Positions 63,744 to 64,000 of a DNA stretch of 64,000 nt are shown piece by piece. The number at the start of each line of letters is the position of its first letter. Position 1 is the first letter of the stretch. Position numbers and translations under genes: made by a program. The stretch covers positions 47,016,287 to 47,080,286 of the forward strand of contig NC_065532.1 of the NCBI RefSeq assembly GCF_020184175.1, in the 5' to 3' direction. The DNA is from Aphis gossypii. Lineage: Eukaryota > Arthropoda > Insecta > Hemiptera > Aphididae. Below the pieces are notes generated by a model. The model was not told where the DNA came from and searched no databases. It saw only the letters and a program-made list of their open reading frames with translations.

Positions 63744-64000
63744 TAGTGCGGTCACAAAAGTATAGTGGTAGAATTGCTTCAGTCGGCGTACCTACCAATC
63801 GTCGCCTGGCGGCGAAGACGCTCCGGAAGGATCGCCAACGTACATCGTCGTCGTCGATGATTCCCATACCAAGGTCCAAGACTGTTCAAGACGATGTCTG
63901 CTGTCGACGAGGACGGTCTACGTTGGCGATCTTTCCGGCGCATCTCCGCCGACAGAAGAAATTCTACCACTATACTTCTACGACCACGCTATCAATCGAG
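63737..64000. repeat. Long imperfect inverted repeat at window edge
   Basis: The left arm begins CGATTGATAGTGCGGTCACA at 63737. The reverse complement of the last bases of the window begins CGATTGATAGCGTGGTCGTA. Both arms then share AAGTATAGTGGTAGAATT, CTTC, GTCGGCG, CCGGAA and GATCGCCAACGTA in order. The axis is near 63870-63880 and there are several indels. The sequence is notably CpG-rich. The repeat may extend past position 64000. A transcript would form a long imperfect hairpin. Confidence 0.85.

Noticed and set aside
63779..63970. 63-codon minus frame in the terminal inverted repeat
   Set aside because: Its Arg-rich sequence arises from the CpG-rich repeat arms. No family was recognised, and the repeat explains the open frame.

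Overview
The window is eukaryotic nuclear DNA. It is strongly AT-rich and gene-poor, with spliced genes (GT-AG introns), microsatellites and many decayed transposons. The coding content is animal: an arthropod chitin-binding cuticular protein of the RR-2 class, a DONSON/humpty dumpty orthologue and a CCDC6 orthologue. The cuticular protein makes it an arthropod. The base composition, the frequent TAGGTACCT-like words and the style of the repeats suggest an aphid or related hemipteran, but that is inference. No bacterial, organellar or CRISPR-like content is visible.

Layout. Positions 1-33.8 kb hold no gene I can support. They contain AT-rich spacer, blocks of CpG-rich sequence (about 1.3-3.1, 20.4-21.5 and 32.1-32.7 kb), a perfect 321-bp tandem duplication (8.83-9.47 kb) and several transposon remnants. 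These are a 1.2-kb long-inverted-repeat element (16.5-17.7 kb), an element with a near-perfect foldback at one end (22.9-24.3 kb), the C-terminus of a non-LTR retrotransposon (26.2 kb) and a 0.6-kb element with terminal inverted repeats (31.6-32.2 kb). At 33.86-35.92 kb, on the minus strand, lies a two-exon cuticular protein gene with signal peptide, RR-2 domain and an Ala/Ser/Pro/Tyr-rich tail. From 35.9 to 51.2 kb there is again long intergenic sequence with microsatellites, a 105-bp AT palindrome, hairpins and short MITE-like pieces.

Positions 51.26-54.12 kb carry a nine-exon plus-strand DONSON gene, predicted 563 aa and essentially full length. Positions 56.09-61.18 kb carry a seven-exon minus-strand CCDC6 gene, predicted 463 aa. 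The two are convergent, with about 2 kb between their stop codons. Intron 4 of CCDC6 contains an antisense, degraded LINE. The last kilobase has a reverse-oriented copy of the 22.9-24.3 kb repeat family, a transposon terminus, a 46-aa unrecognised ORF and a long imperfect inverted repeat running into the window edge.

The three confident genes are unrelated: extracellular cuticle, replication-fork/helicase assembly, and a coiled-coil scaffold. Nothing suggests a pathway cluster. I found no convincing new biological system. The most notable items are a 12-residue tandem CxxC repeat inside CCDC6, the perfect 321-bp duplication, the foldback structures, and the inverted repeat at the right edge. 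Exon boundaries were assigned by hand from reading frame, splice sites and family similarity.
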